From JBBATK01 sp040398805 (GTDB lineage Bacteria > Bacteroidota > Ignavibacteria > Kapaibacteriales > NICIL-2), in assembly GCA_040398805.1 (NCBI GenBank), contig JBBATK010000005.1, forward strand, positions 1 to 64,000: DNA of 64,000 nt, in the 5' to 3' direction. Below, one piece after another: positions 8,497-17,992 of this stretch. Numbering within the stretch: the first letter of the stretch is position 1; each line of letters starts with the position of its first letter. The translations under genes were made by a program, and so were the position numbers. The notes under the pieces are model-generated. The model did not search any database and was not told the DNA's origin. It saw only the letters and a list, made by a program, of their open reading frames with translations.

Positions 8497-9135
8497 CGAA
8501 GAGCGGGGCGCTTGTCGCGAAACCGCTCCTGCGAGATCGGCCGCACCGAAGGCCAGCGGCAACAGTTCCCGCACATAGGCCATGTGCTTGTCGCCGTTTT
8601 CTGCGAGCATCACCACGAGCAGGTCGGGAGCATAATCGAGAAGGAGCTGACGGCATGCGCCGCAGGGACTGATGGGGGTTGCGGTATTGGCGCGGATGGC
8701 GATCATGGCGAAACGGGTTTTCCGTTGCGAGAGGGCGGATACCAGTGCCGAGCGTTCCGCGCAGATGGTTCCTCCGTAACTGCTGCTTTCCACGTTCACA
8801 CCATCCACGACGGTCCCGTCCGAACACACCAGTGCCGCACCCACAGGGAACTGCGAATACGGGGCGTGTGCATGAGCACGAAGCGTACCGGCGCGCCGCA
8901 TGGCGGTCGTGAACAGACGTGCATGTTCTGCGGAGGGTGGTGCGGGACGTTCGGAAGCGGGCAAGGGCACCCGGGCGTGAAGCCAGCGCAGATAGGTGCG
9001 GGCGGCCGACTCGGCAAGCGCGGGCATGCTCGTACCGGACACGGCCGCGTCGAGAACCTGTCGGGCATGGGCATAGCTCAGGGTCCACGTGGGCGAGATG
9101 GAAGAGGTTGCGTGGTTCATAGGTGTGGGAGACAA
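8494..9135 (-). CDS. cdd: Cytidine deaminase with N-terminal extension
   Basis: A 213-residue zinc-dependent deaminase converting cytidine to uridine in pyrimidine salvage. The core begins near residue 75. Zinc ligands are C125 with the catalytic E127 (TICAERSA), plus C158 and C161 (PCGACRQ). HAPYSQFPVGAAL is the substrate-side motif of homotetrameric Cdd. Usual tetrameric enzymes have ~130 residues; here about 70 extra N-terminal residues, Ala/Pro-rich, have no recognised domain. Translation could start at residue 6 (9120) or at an internal start. Pyrimidine salvage is also represented by the phosphorylase at 23167. Confidence 0.9.
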   Translation of the reverse strand: MSPTPMNHATSSISPTWTLSYAHARQVLDAAVSGTSMPALAESAARTYLRWLHARVPLPASERPAPPSAEHARLFTTAMRRAGTLRAHAHAPYSQFPVGAALVCSDGTVVDGVNVESSSYGGTICAERSALVSALSQRKTRFAMIAIRANTATPISPCGACRQLLLDYAPDLLVVMLAENGDKHMAYVRELLPLAFGAADLAGAVSRQAPRSS

Positions 9136-9250
9136 GGGGAACGACGGCGACCCGTGGCGATTTTCACGGGAAAACGAGTCGTTTTCATGGTTCGTGTGTT
9201 ATTGGATGTAAGGGTGTGAAGCCAAGGACATATCGCACCCGTGAAGTCTC

Positions 9251-9258
9251 TATATTTG
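9251..9258 (+). promoter_or_regulatory. Putative -7 element TATATTTG
   Basis: An exact TAnnTTTG match 28 bases before the ATG of the S8 protease gene at 9287. Confidence 0.5.
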
Positions 9259-9286
9259 TCCGTTCGCTTACATCATACCTACGCTT

Positions 9287-12214
9287 ATGCGCTTCACTGC
9301 CTTCCGACCCGTCTGCGCCCTCGTGTGCATGGTCATGCTTTCCCTTACGTCCGTCGTCCTGTCCGCTGGCGACAAGCCGTTGTATGAGGACGGAAACGTC
9401 ATCATCAAATTCCGCGCCGACGCGCCCGAATACGAAGCATGGAAAGCCGCCGGTAGGACGGGGGAAATTACCGAACTCCGCGCTCTTCTCGGTGCGCACA
9501 CGTCCGAGGGATATCTGAGCGACGGAACATTGACCTTGATCACCAAGCGCTACAACGAACAGATGCGCTTACTCTCCGGCGAGAATCCGGGCGTGAGCAT
9601 GGCGCGGATCGCCGTGATCCATGCGTCCGCGGCCCGCAATCTCTCGGTCCTCGTGAAGAAGGCCTCCGCACTGCCGTTCATCGAGTATGCGGAGCTCATG
9701 CCCGCTCGGTATCTGTGTCTGACCCCGAACGACTCCTTGTTTGCGGATGTAGGACAATACTATATCAAGAACACCAAAGCCAACGACGCGTGGGATCAGC
9801 TGCCGGGAACAGAGAAGGTCGTGATTTCCGTTGTCGATACGGGAGTGGATTACCTGCATGCGGATCTCAAGGACGTGATGTTCACGAACGCCGGAGAAGT
9901 GGGTACGGACGCGAACGGAAAAGACAAGAAGACGAACAAGGTGGACGATGACAACAACGGATTCATCGATGACTGGCGCGGCTGGGATTTTGCCGGTGCC
10001 ACGACGGGCTCTCCGCAGGATAACGATCCCATGCCCGGATACATGCACGGAACCCACTGCGCAGGAATCGTCGGAGCATCCGTCAACAATCGTGTCGGCA
10101 TCGCCGGCATGTGTCACCGCGCTTCCATCATGGCAGTGAAGATCGGAACGAACAATGCCGCACTCGTGCGTTCGTACGAAGGCATCGCCTACTCGGCGGG
10201 CATGGGTGCTCCCATCATCAGTTGCAGTTGGGGCGGCGGCGCGGCTTCGCAAGCCGAGCAGGAAGTGGTGACCGCAGCCAACAAGCTCGGCAGTCTGGTC
10301 ATCGTTGCGGCGGGTAACGACGGGGTAAGCGAACTGTTCTATCCCGCAGCTTACAAGAACGTCTTGGCTGTCTCCGCGGTCGGAAGGAACGATGCCAAGG
10401 CAAACTTCTCCAACTACGGAGCGCATGTCGGCATTGCGGCACCGGGGGTCTTCATCCTCTCGACCATTCCCGGTAACGGTTACGACCACTCCGACGGAAC
10501 ATCCATGGCAACGCCGTGCGTTGCGGGCGCAGCGGGACTCGTGAAGCTGAAATACCCGTCGTATACGCCGGACCAGATGAGTGCGCTCTTGCGCGCAACG
10601 GCGGACAACGTGGATGCGAAGACGGGCAATCGCAACACTGCTTGGATGAACCTGATAGGAACGGGTCGCGTGAACGCGCTGCGGGCGGTGACAGCGGTGA
10701 CGGCTCGGTTTGCGCAGGTGATAGACGTGGAGGTCAAGGACGCAGACGGCGACGGTGCCTACGATCTTGGAAACACCATCACCATCACTCCGCGCATTCA
10801 GAACGTCTTGAGTCAGCTGAACAATGTTTCGGTCAAAGTCGCCTTGACGACCCCGGGCACGGGTATCACGCTCAACCAGACGAGTGCGTCCATCGGCGTC
10901 ATGGGTTCCACCGACATCAAGGTGCCAGCACAGGCATACGGGTTCGTGGTACCGGCGACGACGAAGGAGAATTCCACCGTGAGTTTCTCCGTGACCGTTC
11001 TGGAGGATACGCTCATCGTCGGTCGCGGTTCCTTCAGCATGAACCTGCGTCCCACCTACCGCACGCTTCGGAATAACAATATCACGATCACGGTGAACAG
11101 TCGTGGGAACTTCGGATACAATGATTACTCAGGGAATTTCCAAGGCGAGGGGATGCGCTACAAGAACGGTAACAGCGTGATGTTCGAGTCCGGACTCATG
11201 ATTGGTACGTCGCCCACGGCACTGTCGAACGTGGTGCGTGGGAATCCCGCATCGAAACAGGACAGTTCGTTCCGTTTGGTGACGCCGGCGGCCCTGCTCA
11301 TGCCCGGTACCTTGGCGGCAACGGAGTGCACGACAGCATTCAGCGACAAGACGGGAGTGAATGCCGCGGGCGTGGATGTGGAGCAAACAGTGCGTCAGTA
11401 TGCGGAGAAGGGCCGTGAGGACTTCGTCATTTCCGTGTACGATATCAAGAACCCCGGCGCGGCAACGATCAACAATCTGTATTGCGGATTGTATACGGAC
11501 TGGGACATCAGCGCATCGGGTCAGAAAGACGAAGCGATGTACGTGGACAGCTTGGGATTCTTTTATGCACGAAGCACGGTGGACCCCCTTCTTCCTTGGG
11601 TGGGCATGCAGGTGTTGACGAAGCAGAAGAAGAACGTGTTCCTTATGGACAACGACGGTACGGGGCAGGACAACCCTGGTGTGTACGATAATTTCACGGC
11701 GGACGAGAAGTTCCAGACCCTCTCAAGCGGTCTCGGGCGGACCAGCACGCAGGTGACGGACGTATCGACGGTCATCAGTGCCGGACCGTTCGCATTGGAA
11801 GCAGGACAGACCGAGCAGGTGGCCTTCAGCATTTTCTGCGGTATGAACCTGCAGCAGCTGGGAACGGCGGCCAAAGCAGCACGCGATGCCTTCAACAACA
11901 TCGTCTCCGTGGAGAACGGCGATGACGCTGCCAAGACGGTTATGGTGATGCCGAACCCGTCAACGAGCGGACAGGGCACGGTGCGGATCCGCGTCGATCG
12001 CGAAACCGACCTGAGCTGTGACGTCGTCGACGCCTTGGGACGTCATATCGGAAATCTTGCAAAAAATCAACATGTGACTCCCGGAGAGTATATATTTGCA
12101 CTGACCTCTTCGCCGACACGAACCGGGACAGAAGAGTTGTCCAGGGGATCATACTTCATTCGAGTACACACACATTACGGAATGTTCGTTGAGCCTTTTG
12201 TTGTTTTACCATAA
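9287..12214 (+). CDS. Subtilisin-like (S8) serine protease with T9SS sorting domain
   Basis: A 975-residue secreted protease. A signal peptide ends near residue 27, followed by a prodomain (~30-145) with NVIIKFRADAP. The S8 catalytic triad is visible: D184 in SVVDTGVDYL, H254 in MHGTHCAGIVGA, and S406 in DGTSMATPCVAGAAG. The oxyanion asparagine is in VAAGNDG. The region after ~480 contains Ig-like and unassigned beta-rich segments. The C-terminus (MVMPNPSTSGQG through GSYFIRVHTHYG) resembles a T9SS type A sorting domain. Insertions rich in Asp/Lys near residue 207-230 (DANGKDKK, KVDDDNNGFIDD) look like a calcium-binding loop. The histone-like gene follows after 16 bases and may be co-transcribed. 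Confidence 0.92.
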   Translation: MRFTAFRPVCALVCMVMLSLTSVVLSAGDKPLYEDGNVIIKFRADAPEYEAWKAAGRTGEITELRALLGAHTSEGYLSDGTLTLITKRYNEQMRLLSGENPGVSMARIAVIHASAARNLSVLVKKASALPFIEYAELMPARYLCLTPNDSLFADVGQYYIKNTKANDAWDQLPGTEKVVISVVDTGVDYLHADLKDVMFTNAGEVGTDANGKDKKTNKVDDDNNGFIDDWRGWDFAGATTGSPQDNDPMPGYMHGTHCAGIVGASVNNRVGIAGMCHRASIMAVKIGTNNAALVRSYEGIAYSAGMGAPIISCSWGGGAASQAEQEVVTAANKLGSLVIVAAGNDGVSELFYPAAYKNVLAVSAVGRNDAKANFSNYGAHVGIAAPGVFILSTIPGNGYDHSDGTSMATPCVAGAAGLVKLKYPSYTPDQMSALLRATADNVDAKTGNRNTAWMNLIGTGRVNALRAVTAVTARFAQVIDVEVKDADGDGAYDLGNTITITPRIQNVLSQLNNVSVKVALTTPGTGITLNQTSASIGVMGSTDIKVPAQAYGFVVPATTKENSTVSFSVTVLEDTLIVGRGSFSMNLRPTYRTLRNNNITITVNSRGNFGYNDYSGNFQGEGMRYKNGNSVMFESGLMIGTSPTALSNVVRGNPASKQDSSFRLVTPAALLMPGTLAATECTTAFSDKTGVNAAGVDVEQTVRQYAEKGREDFVISVYDIKNPGAATINNLYCGLYTDWDISASGQKDEAMYVDSLGFFYARSTVDPLLPWVGMQVLTKQKKNVFLMDNDGTGQDNPGVYDNFTADEKFQTLSSGLGRTSTQVTDVSTVISAGPFALEAGQTEQVAFSIFCGMNLQQLGTAAKAARDAFNNIVSVENGDDAAKTVMVMPNPSTSGQGTVRIRVDRETDLSCDVVDALGRHIGNLAKNQHVTPGEYIFALTSSPTRTGTEELSRGSYFIRVHTHYGMFVEPFVVLP

Positions 12215-12230
12215 TTAATCGGGAGAGCGT

Positions 12231-12419
12231 ATGTCACGTTATGAGAGCCTCGTCAGCCTCGTTCAAAGTTTCGAGGGTGATTTCGCGAAGTTCTACGATA
12301 AGGGTAACAAAGCTGCCGGTACCCGTGTTCGCAAGCACATGCAGGAGCTGCGCAAGCTGTGCGCAGAAATCCGTACGGAAGTGCAGAACATGAAGAGCGC
12401 CGAAGCAGACGGAAAGTAA
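12231..12419 (+). CDS. Small histone H1-like DNA-binding protein
   Basis: A 62-residue basic helical protein. KFYDKGNKAAGTRVRKHMQ and the following helix match the short histone H1-like (Hc1-type) proteins found across Bacteroidota and Chlorobiota. Those are abundant chromatin-associated proteins; the long Lys/Ala tail of chlamydial Hc1 is absent. GGGAGAG just before the ATG is a reasonable ribosome-binding site. A strong intrinsic terminator follows 21 bases after the stop. Confidence 0.85.
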   Translation: MSRYESLVSLVQSFEGDFAKFYDKGNKAAGTRVRKHMQELRKLCAEIRTEVQNMKSAEADGK

Positions 12420-12440
12420 TTTCTCGCCCGCTCATGGAAA

Positions 12441-12482
12441 GGCCTGATGGATATGCATCCATCGGGCCTTTTGTGTTTTTTT
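12441..12482 (+). terminator. Intrinsic terminator after the histone-like gene
   Basis: Stem GGCCTGATGGAT (12441-12452) pairs with ATCCATCGGGCC (12457-12468) over 12 bp including one G-U, with loop ATGC. It is followed by a T-rich tract (TTTTGTGTTTTTTT). It ends the protease/histone unit. Confidence 0.9.
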
Positions 12483-12521
12483 CCTCCCCGCCGACTTCCC
12501 GCAGAAGCCTTCTCGGCGCCG

Positions 12522-12529
12522 TATTTTTG
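12522..12529 (+). promoter_or_regulatory. Putative -7 element TATTTTTG
   Basis: An exact TAnnTTTG match ending only 4 bases before the ATG at 12534. If used, transcription would start at about the start codon, giving a leaderless mRNA. Confidence 0.4.
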
Positions 12530-12533
12530 TCGC

Positions 12534-13505
12534 ATGACGCATCTGCTCCGATCCCTTCTCCGCTCCAATACGCCACAAAGCGCCGTCTATCTGTCGCTTG
12601 CGGCATCGGCGGTGCTTGCCGTGGGCGGAATACTTCTGGGATTGACGCAGGACTCGCTGGCCGTGCGCACGAACGGTATCGTCGCCGCCATCGACATCGT
12701 CAACGCCACCGTTCTCGTGGCCGCCGTCCAGCGCAGCATCCGCACGCCGGATTACGTGTATAACTACGGTTACGGGAAATACGAGTCGTTGGCCTTGCTT
12801 CTGAGCGCAACGTTGCTGTTCGTGACCCTTGGCTTCACCGTGTATCAATCGGTGGTCGATTTCCTCCATCATGTCACGACGAAGCATTATGCGATCCTCG
12901 TCGTCTACTCCGCCTTCTCCCTTGCCATCGTCTCCGCCATCGCGCGCATCCAAACCCGCAGGGCCCGGTCCGTAGCCATGCCCATGGTGGAATACGACGC
13001 CGATGTGTGGCGCTTGGATACGTTCACGGAGTTGTGCGTGTTCGTGGGACTCACCGTGGGCTGGGTTGCGACGGAGTTCGCCGCACCGTCGATCGCCCGC
13101 CTGGTGGATGCCGTATCGGCCTTGGCCGTGGTGGGTATAGCGTTGCGCATGCCGCTGCGTCATGGACGTCGGGCGTTGGACCAGTTGCTGGACCGCACGC
13201 TCCCCGACGAAGTGCAATACGATATCCTCGGTGTCGTGGCGGAGAACGCCCATCGCTTCTGTCAGTTCAAGAGCGTCCACACCAGGCAATCGGGCAAAGA
13301 CATCTTCGTGGAGATCGACGTGGTCATGCCCTACGATTACACCTTCGAGGACGCCTATCCGGTGGAGCGGGAGATGAACGACGCCATCACAAGGAAATTC
13401 GGGAACGCCATCACCCGCATCTACGCTGTTCCGTGTCCGCGGGACTGCATCCACGACGGCAAGAGCTTTTGTCCGGTCAAACTCCACCGCGAGCAGCAAG
13501 CATAG
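12534..13505 (+). CDS. Cation diffusion facilitator family transporter, divergent
   Basis: A 323-residue inner-membrane protein with about six TM segments in the first ~210 residues and a cytoplasmic C-terminal domain (DIFVEIDVVMPYDYTFEDAY), the architecture of CDF metal efflux proteins. YNYGYGKYESLALL replaces the FGHGKAE motif of canonical members, as in the divergent COG3965-like branch. The paired Asp/His residues of the usual TM2 and TM5 metal site are not obvious (TM2 AAIDIVNA, TM5 DVWRLDTF). The tail is Cys-containing (VPCPRDCIHDGKSFCP). Substrate unknown. The ATG at 12534 is chosen because upstream codons overlap the terminator of the preceding gene. Confidence 0.8.
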   Translation: MTHLLRSLLRSNTPQSAVYLSLAASAVLAVGGILLGLTQDSLAVRTNGIVAAIDIVNATVLVAAVQRSIRTPDYVYNYGYGKYESLALLLSATLLFVTLGFTVYQSVVDFLHHVTTKHYAILVVYSAFSLAIVSAIARIQTRRARSVAMPMVEYDADVWRLDTFTELCVFVGLTVGWVATEFAAPSIARLVDAVSALAVVGIALRMPLRHGRRALDQLLDRTLPDEVQYDILGVVAENAHRFCQFKSVHTRQSGKDIFVEIDVVMPYDYTFEDAYPVEREMNDAITRKFGNAITRIYAVPCPRDCIHDGKSFCPVKLHREQQA

Positions 13506-13584
13506 TGCTCGCGCGGTCCCCGCGCCATGCGGCCCGCATCGCCACCGTTCACTGGGTCTTCTCTGCGTATTATTGCACCGCACT

Positions 13585-14610
13585 ATGGAACGTCCTTCAT
13601 CAATACTTCGAACCGAGCGCCGCGACGACGACGGCGACGTCTCGCTGCGTCCGTCCCGTTTCGATGACTTCACGGGTCAGTCGAAGATCGTGGAGAACCT
13701 GAAGATCTACATCGCGGCTGCGCGCAAGCGTAAGGAGCCGCTCGATCACGTCTTGCTCACCGGCCCGCCGGGTCTGGGGAAGACCACCCTTAGTAATATC
13801 ATCGCTAAGGAACTCGAAGCCGATATCAAGACCACAAGCGGTCCCGTGCTCGAAAAACCCGGTGACCTGGCGGGTCTGCTGACGAATCTGGAAGAAGGGG
13901 ACATCCTCTTCATCGACGAGATCCACCGTCTTAGCTCCGTCGTGGAGGAGTATCTGTACTCCGCCATGGAGGATTTCCGTCTGGACATCATGATCGATAC
14001 GGGTCCGGCCGCCCGCTCCGTCCAGCTGTCCATTCCGCGATTCACCCTTATCGGCGCCACGACGCGCGCGGGCTCGCTCACGGCTCCGCTGCGCTCTCGC
14101 TTCGGTGTGGTGAGCCGCCTGGATTATTATCTGCCCGACGACCTGTATCACATCGTGACGCGGTCGGCGGATATCCTGGGTGTGAAGATCGAGACCGACG
14201 GGGCCATGGAGATATCACGTCGCTCGCGCGGCACGCCGCGCATCGCGAACCGCTTGCTCCGTCGCACGCGCGACTTCGCCGATATCAAAGGTCGTGGCGT
14301 CATCACGAAGGACATCGCCGTCATGGCGCTTGCTGCGCTCGAGGTGGACGAATGCGGCTTCGACGAAATGGACAAGCGCATCCTTCGCAGCGTCATCGAA
14401 AAGTTCCAGGGAGGTCCCGTAGGCCTGAGTTCCTTGGCTGTTGCCGTGGGCGAGGAGACGGGAACCATCGAAGAAGTGTATGAGCCCTATCTCATTCAGC
14501 AAGGGTTCCTGCAACGGACGGCGCGCGGACGCGAAGCCACGGAGCGCGCATTCAAGCATTTCGGATACGACGCACCGCGTGTCTCGCGTCCGGATGATCT
14601 GTTTTCCTGA
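13585..14610 (+). CDS. ruvB: Holliday junction branch migration DNA helicase RuvB
   Basis: A 341-residue AAA+ motor that drives branch migration with RuvA during recombinational repair. Walker A is LLTGPPGLGKTTL, Walker B is ILFIDEIHRL, sensor 1 is IGATTRAG, and the arginine-finger region is PLRSRFG. The C-terminal winged helix spans ~255-335. The ATG at 13585 is used; a TTG four codons earlier is less likely. ruvA and ruvC are not in the window. The HAD phosphatase and mutS follow closely on the same strand, perhaps as a loose operon. Confidence 0.97.
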   Translation: MERPSSILRTERRDDDGDVSLRPSRFDDFTGQSKIVENLKIYIAAARKRKEPLDHVLLTGPPGLGKTTLSNIIAKELEADIKTTSGPVLEKPGDLAGLLTNLEEGDILFIDEIHRLSSVVEEYLYSAMEDFRLDIMIDTGPAARSVQLSIPRFTLIGATTRAGSLTAPLRSRFGVVSRLDYYLPDDLYHIVTRSADILGVKIETDGAMEISRRSRGTPRIANRLLRRTRDFADIKGRGVITKDIAVMALAALEVDECGFDEMDKRILRSVIEKFQGGPVGLSSLAVAVGEETGTIEEVYEPYLIQQGFLQRTARGREATERAFKHFGYDAPRVSRPDDLFS

Positions 14611-14670
14611 GCGCTCTTGCCGGCTGCGCAGCCGCAAGCGGCGTTCTCCGACTTTCGGGAGAATCCACAC

Positions 14671-15198
14671 GTGCAACGAGCCGTGTTTTTCGATCGCGAC
14701 GGAATCGTGAACGTCCGTCTTGTGGGTGAATACGTCCGCTCGGTACGCGAGTTCGTGTTCATCGATGCCATAACCGACGTGCTGTCGCTGGTCCATGCCC
14801 GCGGGTACAAGGCCGTTCTGGTGTCCAACCAGCAGGGAGTGGGCAAAGGCCTGATGAGCGCGGAAAGCTTGCAAGAGATCACGGAGCATTTCCAAAGGGA
14901 ACTCGTGCGACGCTGCGGCGTGTCCTTCGACGATATCCGCTATTGCACGGATCTTGATTCCGGCAACAGCACGCGGCGCAAGCCGGCTCCGGGCATGCTG
15001 CTGGAAGCCGCCGCCGAGGGTGGGCTCGACCTTTCGTCCTCATGGATGATCGGCGACTCGGTATCGGATGTCGTGGCAGGCCGCGCCGCGGGTGTGCGGA
15101 CCATCCTCGTGGGAGACTATGAGCACGTTCCCGAAGCGGATTGGATCGTGCCGTGCGTGGCGGATGTCCTGCCCGTGCTGCGAGAGCATCTGCTCTGA
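14671..15198 (+). CDS. HAD-IIIA family phosphatase, GmhB-like
   Basis: A 175-residue hydrolase. The nucleophile motif is VFFDRDGIVN (DxDG), motif II lies in AVLVSNQQGVGKGL, and motif IV in WMIGDSVSDVVAGRAAG. KPAPGMLLEAAAE between them matches histidinol-phosphate or D,D-heptose 1,7-bisphosphate phosphatases. A role in LPS heptose synthesis is plausible but unproven: RYCTDLDSGNSTRRKPAPGM lacks the usual GmhB Cys-rich zinc loop. The GTG at 14671 is chosen because CGGGAG sits 9 bases upstream; a TTG at 14617 would add 18 residues without homology. Confidence 0.8.
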   Translation: MQRAVFFDRDGIVNVRLVGEYVRSVREFVFIDAITDVLSLVHARGYKAVLVSNQQGVGKGLMSAESLQEITEHFQRELVRRCGVSFDDIRYCTDLDSGNSTRRKPAPGMLLEAAAEGGLDLSSSWMIGDSVSDVVAGRAAGVRTILVGDYEHVPEADWIVPCVADVLPVLREHLL

Positions 15199-15248
15199 CA
15201 TCCTTCGTTCTTCACCCGGATGCTTCGCATCCGTCGTTTCACATCTTT

Positions 15249-17918
15249 ATGGCCGGTGACAAGGAAACGCCGCTGATGCGGCAATACAACTCCATCAAAG
15301 CCAAGCACCCTGAGACGGTGCTGCTCTTCCGTTTGGGTGACTTCTTCGAAACCTTCGGCGACGATGCCGTCATCACCGCGAAGGTGTGCGGCATCACGCT
15401 GACCAAACGGAACAATGGTGCGGCGGGCGACATACCGCTGGCGGGTTTTCCGCATCATCAGTTGGATACCTATCTGCCCAAGCTTGTGCGTGCCGGATAC
15501 CGCGCAGCGGTGTGCGAACAGTTGGAAGATCCCAAGCTCGCCAAAGGCATCGTGAAGCGGGACGTGGTGGAAGTGGTCACGCCGGGCGTGGCATTGTACG
15601 ACAAGCTGCTCGATGCGCGACGGAACACGTACGTAGCCGCACTGTTCATCGAGGAACGAGCTCCGGGAGTGCTTCGCGCCGGCATCGCCTATGCCGATGC
15701 CTCCACCGCGGAGTTCGCCGCGTGCGAATGCACGGACACGGATATCGTGTCCACTCTCGAGAGCATCGCACCGGCGGAGATCCTTGTCGCCAAATCCCAG
15801 ATGTCGCGTGCCGCCCGGTTCATCGAGGCCTTGCCTGCGGCGCCCGCGGTGACGCGCGTGGAGGATTGGATTGCGAGTGAACAGTTCGCTCGCGAGACGC
15901 TCGTGCGGCATCTTCGGACGCATACGCTGAAAGGCTTCGGACTCGATCATCTGTCCCACGCCGTCACGGCGGCCGGCATGGTGATGCACTACATCAGCGA
16001 GACCCAACAGGGGAAGATCTCCCACTTCTCTTCCGTGCGTACCTTCGACACCGGTGAGTACATGACCCTGGATACGTCCACCCGACGGAATCTGGAGATC
16101 ATCTCGTCGTCTCAAGAGAAGGACGCCTCGCTCGTCGCCGTGCTCGACGATACCTGCACGCCCATGGGCGGACGTCTGCTGCGCGCGTGGCTGTTACGTC
16201 CGTTGCGCTCGCGCGACCGCATCAACGACCGTCTGCACGCTGTCGCCGCACTCGTCCGCGACGGCGACCTTCGGCGTGCTGTCCGCGACGCCCTCAAGCG
16301 CATCGGCGACCTGGAGCGGTTGATCGGTAAGGTATGCGTGCAACGTGCCACGCCCCGCGACATCGTGGCACTGCGGATGTCGCTGGCGGTCATCCCGGTC
16401 CTGCACTCTTTGTGCTCGGACTCGCTTCCTGACTACCTTGGATCGTTGCTGGGTTCGCCGGAGGCGCTTCCGGACCTGGTGCGTGATATCGAGTATGCGC
16501 TTGCCGACGAGCCCGCCCTGCACTTCGGTTCCGGCGGCGTCTTCCGTCCGGGATATCATCGCGAACTCGACGAAATGCGCGACGCTTTGTCATCAGGAAA
16601 GACCTGGGTGTCGGCGTATCAGGAACGGCTTCGGACCGAAACGGGTATCCCGTCGTTGAAGGTGAGCATGAACGGTGTGTTCGGGTACTACGTGGAGATC
16701 TCCAATGCCCATAAGGATCGCGTGCCGGAGAGTTTCCAGCGACGTCAGACGCTGACGAATGCGGAGCGGTATATCACCCCCGAACTCAAGGAGCGCGAGG
16801 AGCTCATCATGCGTGCGGAGTCCGGACTGAGCACCCTGGAGCAGAACCTCTTCGCGGAGTTGCGCCAGCGGGTGGCCGACCATGCGGCAGCCATCCAGCA
16901 CACGGCTCGATGCGTCGCCGCCATCGATTGCCTTGCATCGTTCGCAAGCGTCTCGGTAAGCAACGACTATTGCGAACCCTTCATCGCCGACGACGACGTC
17001 ATCGATGTGCGGGAGGGACGTCACCCCGTCGTGGAGAGACTCCTGCCTGTGGGCACTCCCTACGTGCCGAATTCCACGCGCTTGGATATCGATGCATCGC
17101 AGATCCACATCCTTACCGGACCCAACATGGCGGGGAAGTCGTGCTACCTTCGTCAGGTCGGCTTGATCGTCCTTCTTGCCCATGTGGGCTGCTTCGTCCC
17201 CGCCGCCTCCGCGCATATCGCGCTGTGCGACCGCATCTTCACGCGGGTGGGTGCGCAGGACAATATCGCCACCGGAGAGAGCACGTTTCTTGTCGAGATG
17301 CAGGAAGCGGCGAACATCCTCCATCACGCCACGAAGTCGAGTCTGGTATTGCTCGACGAAGTCGGTCGCGGAACCGCCACCTTCGATGGCATGAGCATCG
17401 CATGGGCTTTGGCGGAATACATGCACGACCACGCACAGTCCAAAACGCTCTTCGCCACGCACTACCACGAACTCAACGACCTCACCGAGCTCTATCCGCG
17501 CATCCATCCCTTCAAAGTCGATGTCCAGGAAGTGGGGAACGGTATCATCTTCACACGACGGGTGCTGCCGGGTTCGTCCGACCATTCCTTCGGCATTCAT
17601 GTGGCGCGCATGGCGGGGTTGCCCGGGAGCGTCACGGAGCGTGCCGAGCAGATACTGCGGACCCTGGAGTCCAACAACCTGGAGCTGCTCAAGCATGCGG
17701 GCGACAGCGCATCCCCGGGTGCCACACCGACCGCCGCGAAACCGCGCGTTTCCGTGGATGCCTCGTCGATAGCGTCACGCGAAGACCAGATATCCATGTT
17801 CGAGATCCGCGATGACCGCCTGCGAGCCAAGCTCGCCGGGATCGATGTGAACCGCCTGACACCCATGCAGGCGTTACAGGTGCTCTCGGAATTGAAGGAC
17901 GAAGCAAGCCGTCCCTAA
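15249..17918 (+). CDS. mutS: DNA mismatch repair protein MutS
   Basis: An 889-residue mismatch sensor. The N-terminal mismatch-binding motif is LGDFFETFGDD (Phe-x-Glu). Connector, lever and clamp domains follow. The ATPase holds Walker A GPNMAGKSCYLRQ, the ABC-like segment GESTFLVEMQEA, Walker B LVLLDEVGRGTATFDG, and the ATHYHEL motif. The length fits MutS1. The ATG at 15249 is chosen because the family begins about here (TPLMRQYNSIK); an earlier in-frame start at 15141 would run through the end of the upstream phosphatase gene. Confidence 0.97.
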   Translation: MAGDKETPLMRQYNSIKAKHPETVLLFRLGDFFETFGDDAVITAKVCGITLTKRNNGAAGDIPLAGFPHHQLDTYLPKLVRAGYRAAVCEQLEDPKLAKGIVKRDVVEVVTPGVALYDKLLDARRNTYVAALFIEERAPGVLRAGIAYADASTAEFAACECTDTDIVSTLESIAPAEILVAKSQMSRAARFIEALPAAPAVTRVEDWIASEQFARETLVRHLRTHTLKGFGLDHLSHAVTAAGMVMHYISETQQGKISHFSSVRTFDTGEYMTLDTSTRRNLEIISSSQEKDASLVAVLDDTCTPMGGRLLRAWLLRPLRSRDRINDRLHAVAALVRDGDLRRAVRDALKRIGDLERLIGKVCVQRATPRDIVALRMSLAVIPVLHSLCSDSLPDYLGSLLGSPEALPDLVRDIEYALADEPALHFGSGGVFRPGYHRELDEMRDALSSGKTWVSAYQERLRTETGIPSLKVSMNGVFGYYVEISNAHKDRVPESFQRRQTLTNAERYITPELKEREELIMRAESGLSTLEQNLFAELRQRVADHAAAIQHTARCVAAIDCLASFASVSVSNDYCEPFIADDDVIDVREGRHPVVERLLPVGTPYVPNSTRLDIDASQIHILTGPNMAGKSCYLRQVGLIVLLAHVGCFVPAASAHIALCDRIFTRVGAQDNIATGESTFLVEMQEAANILHHATKSSLVLLDEVGRGTATFDGMSIAWALAEYMHDHAQSKTLFATHYHELNDLTELYPRIHPFKVDVQEVGNGIIFTRRVLPGSSDHSFGIHVARMAGLPGSVTERAEQILRTLESNNLELLKHAGDSASPGATPTAAKPRVSVDASSIASREDQISMFEIRDDRLRAKLAGIDVNRLTPMQALQVLSELKDEASRP

Positions 17919-17992
17919 GGGGGATGCGGAGCCGTTTCCCCGAGCGGTGCAGTTTTTTTGGCGACAATGCCGTCTCTTTGCGATTTTCGCAA

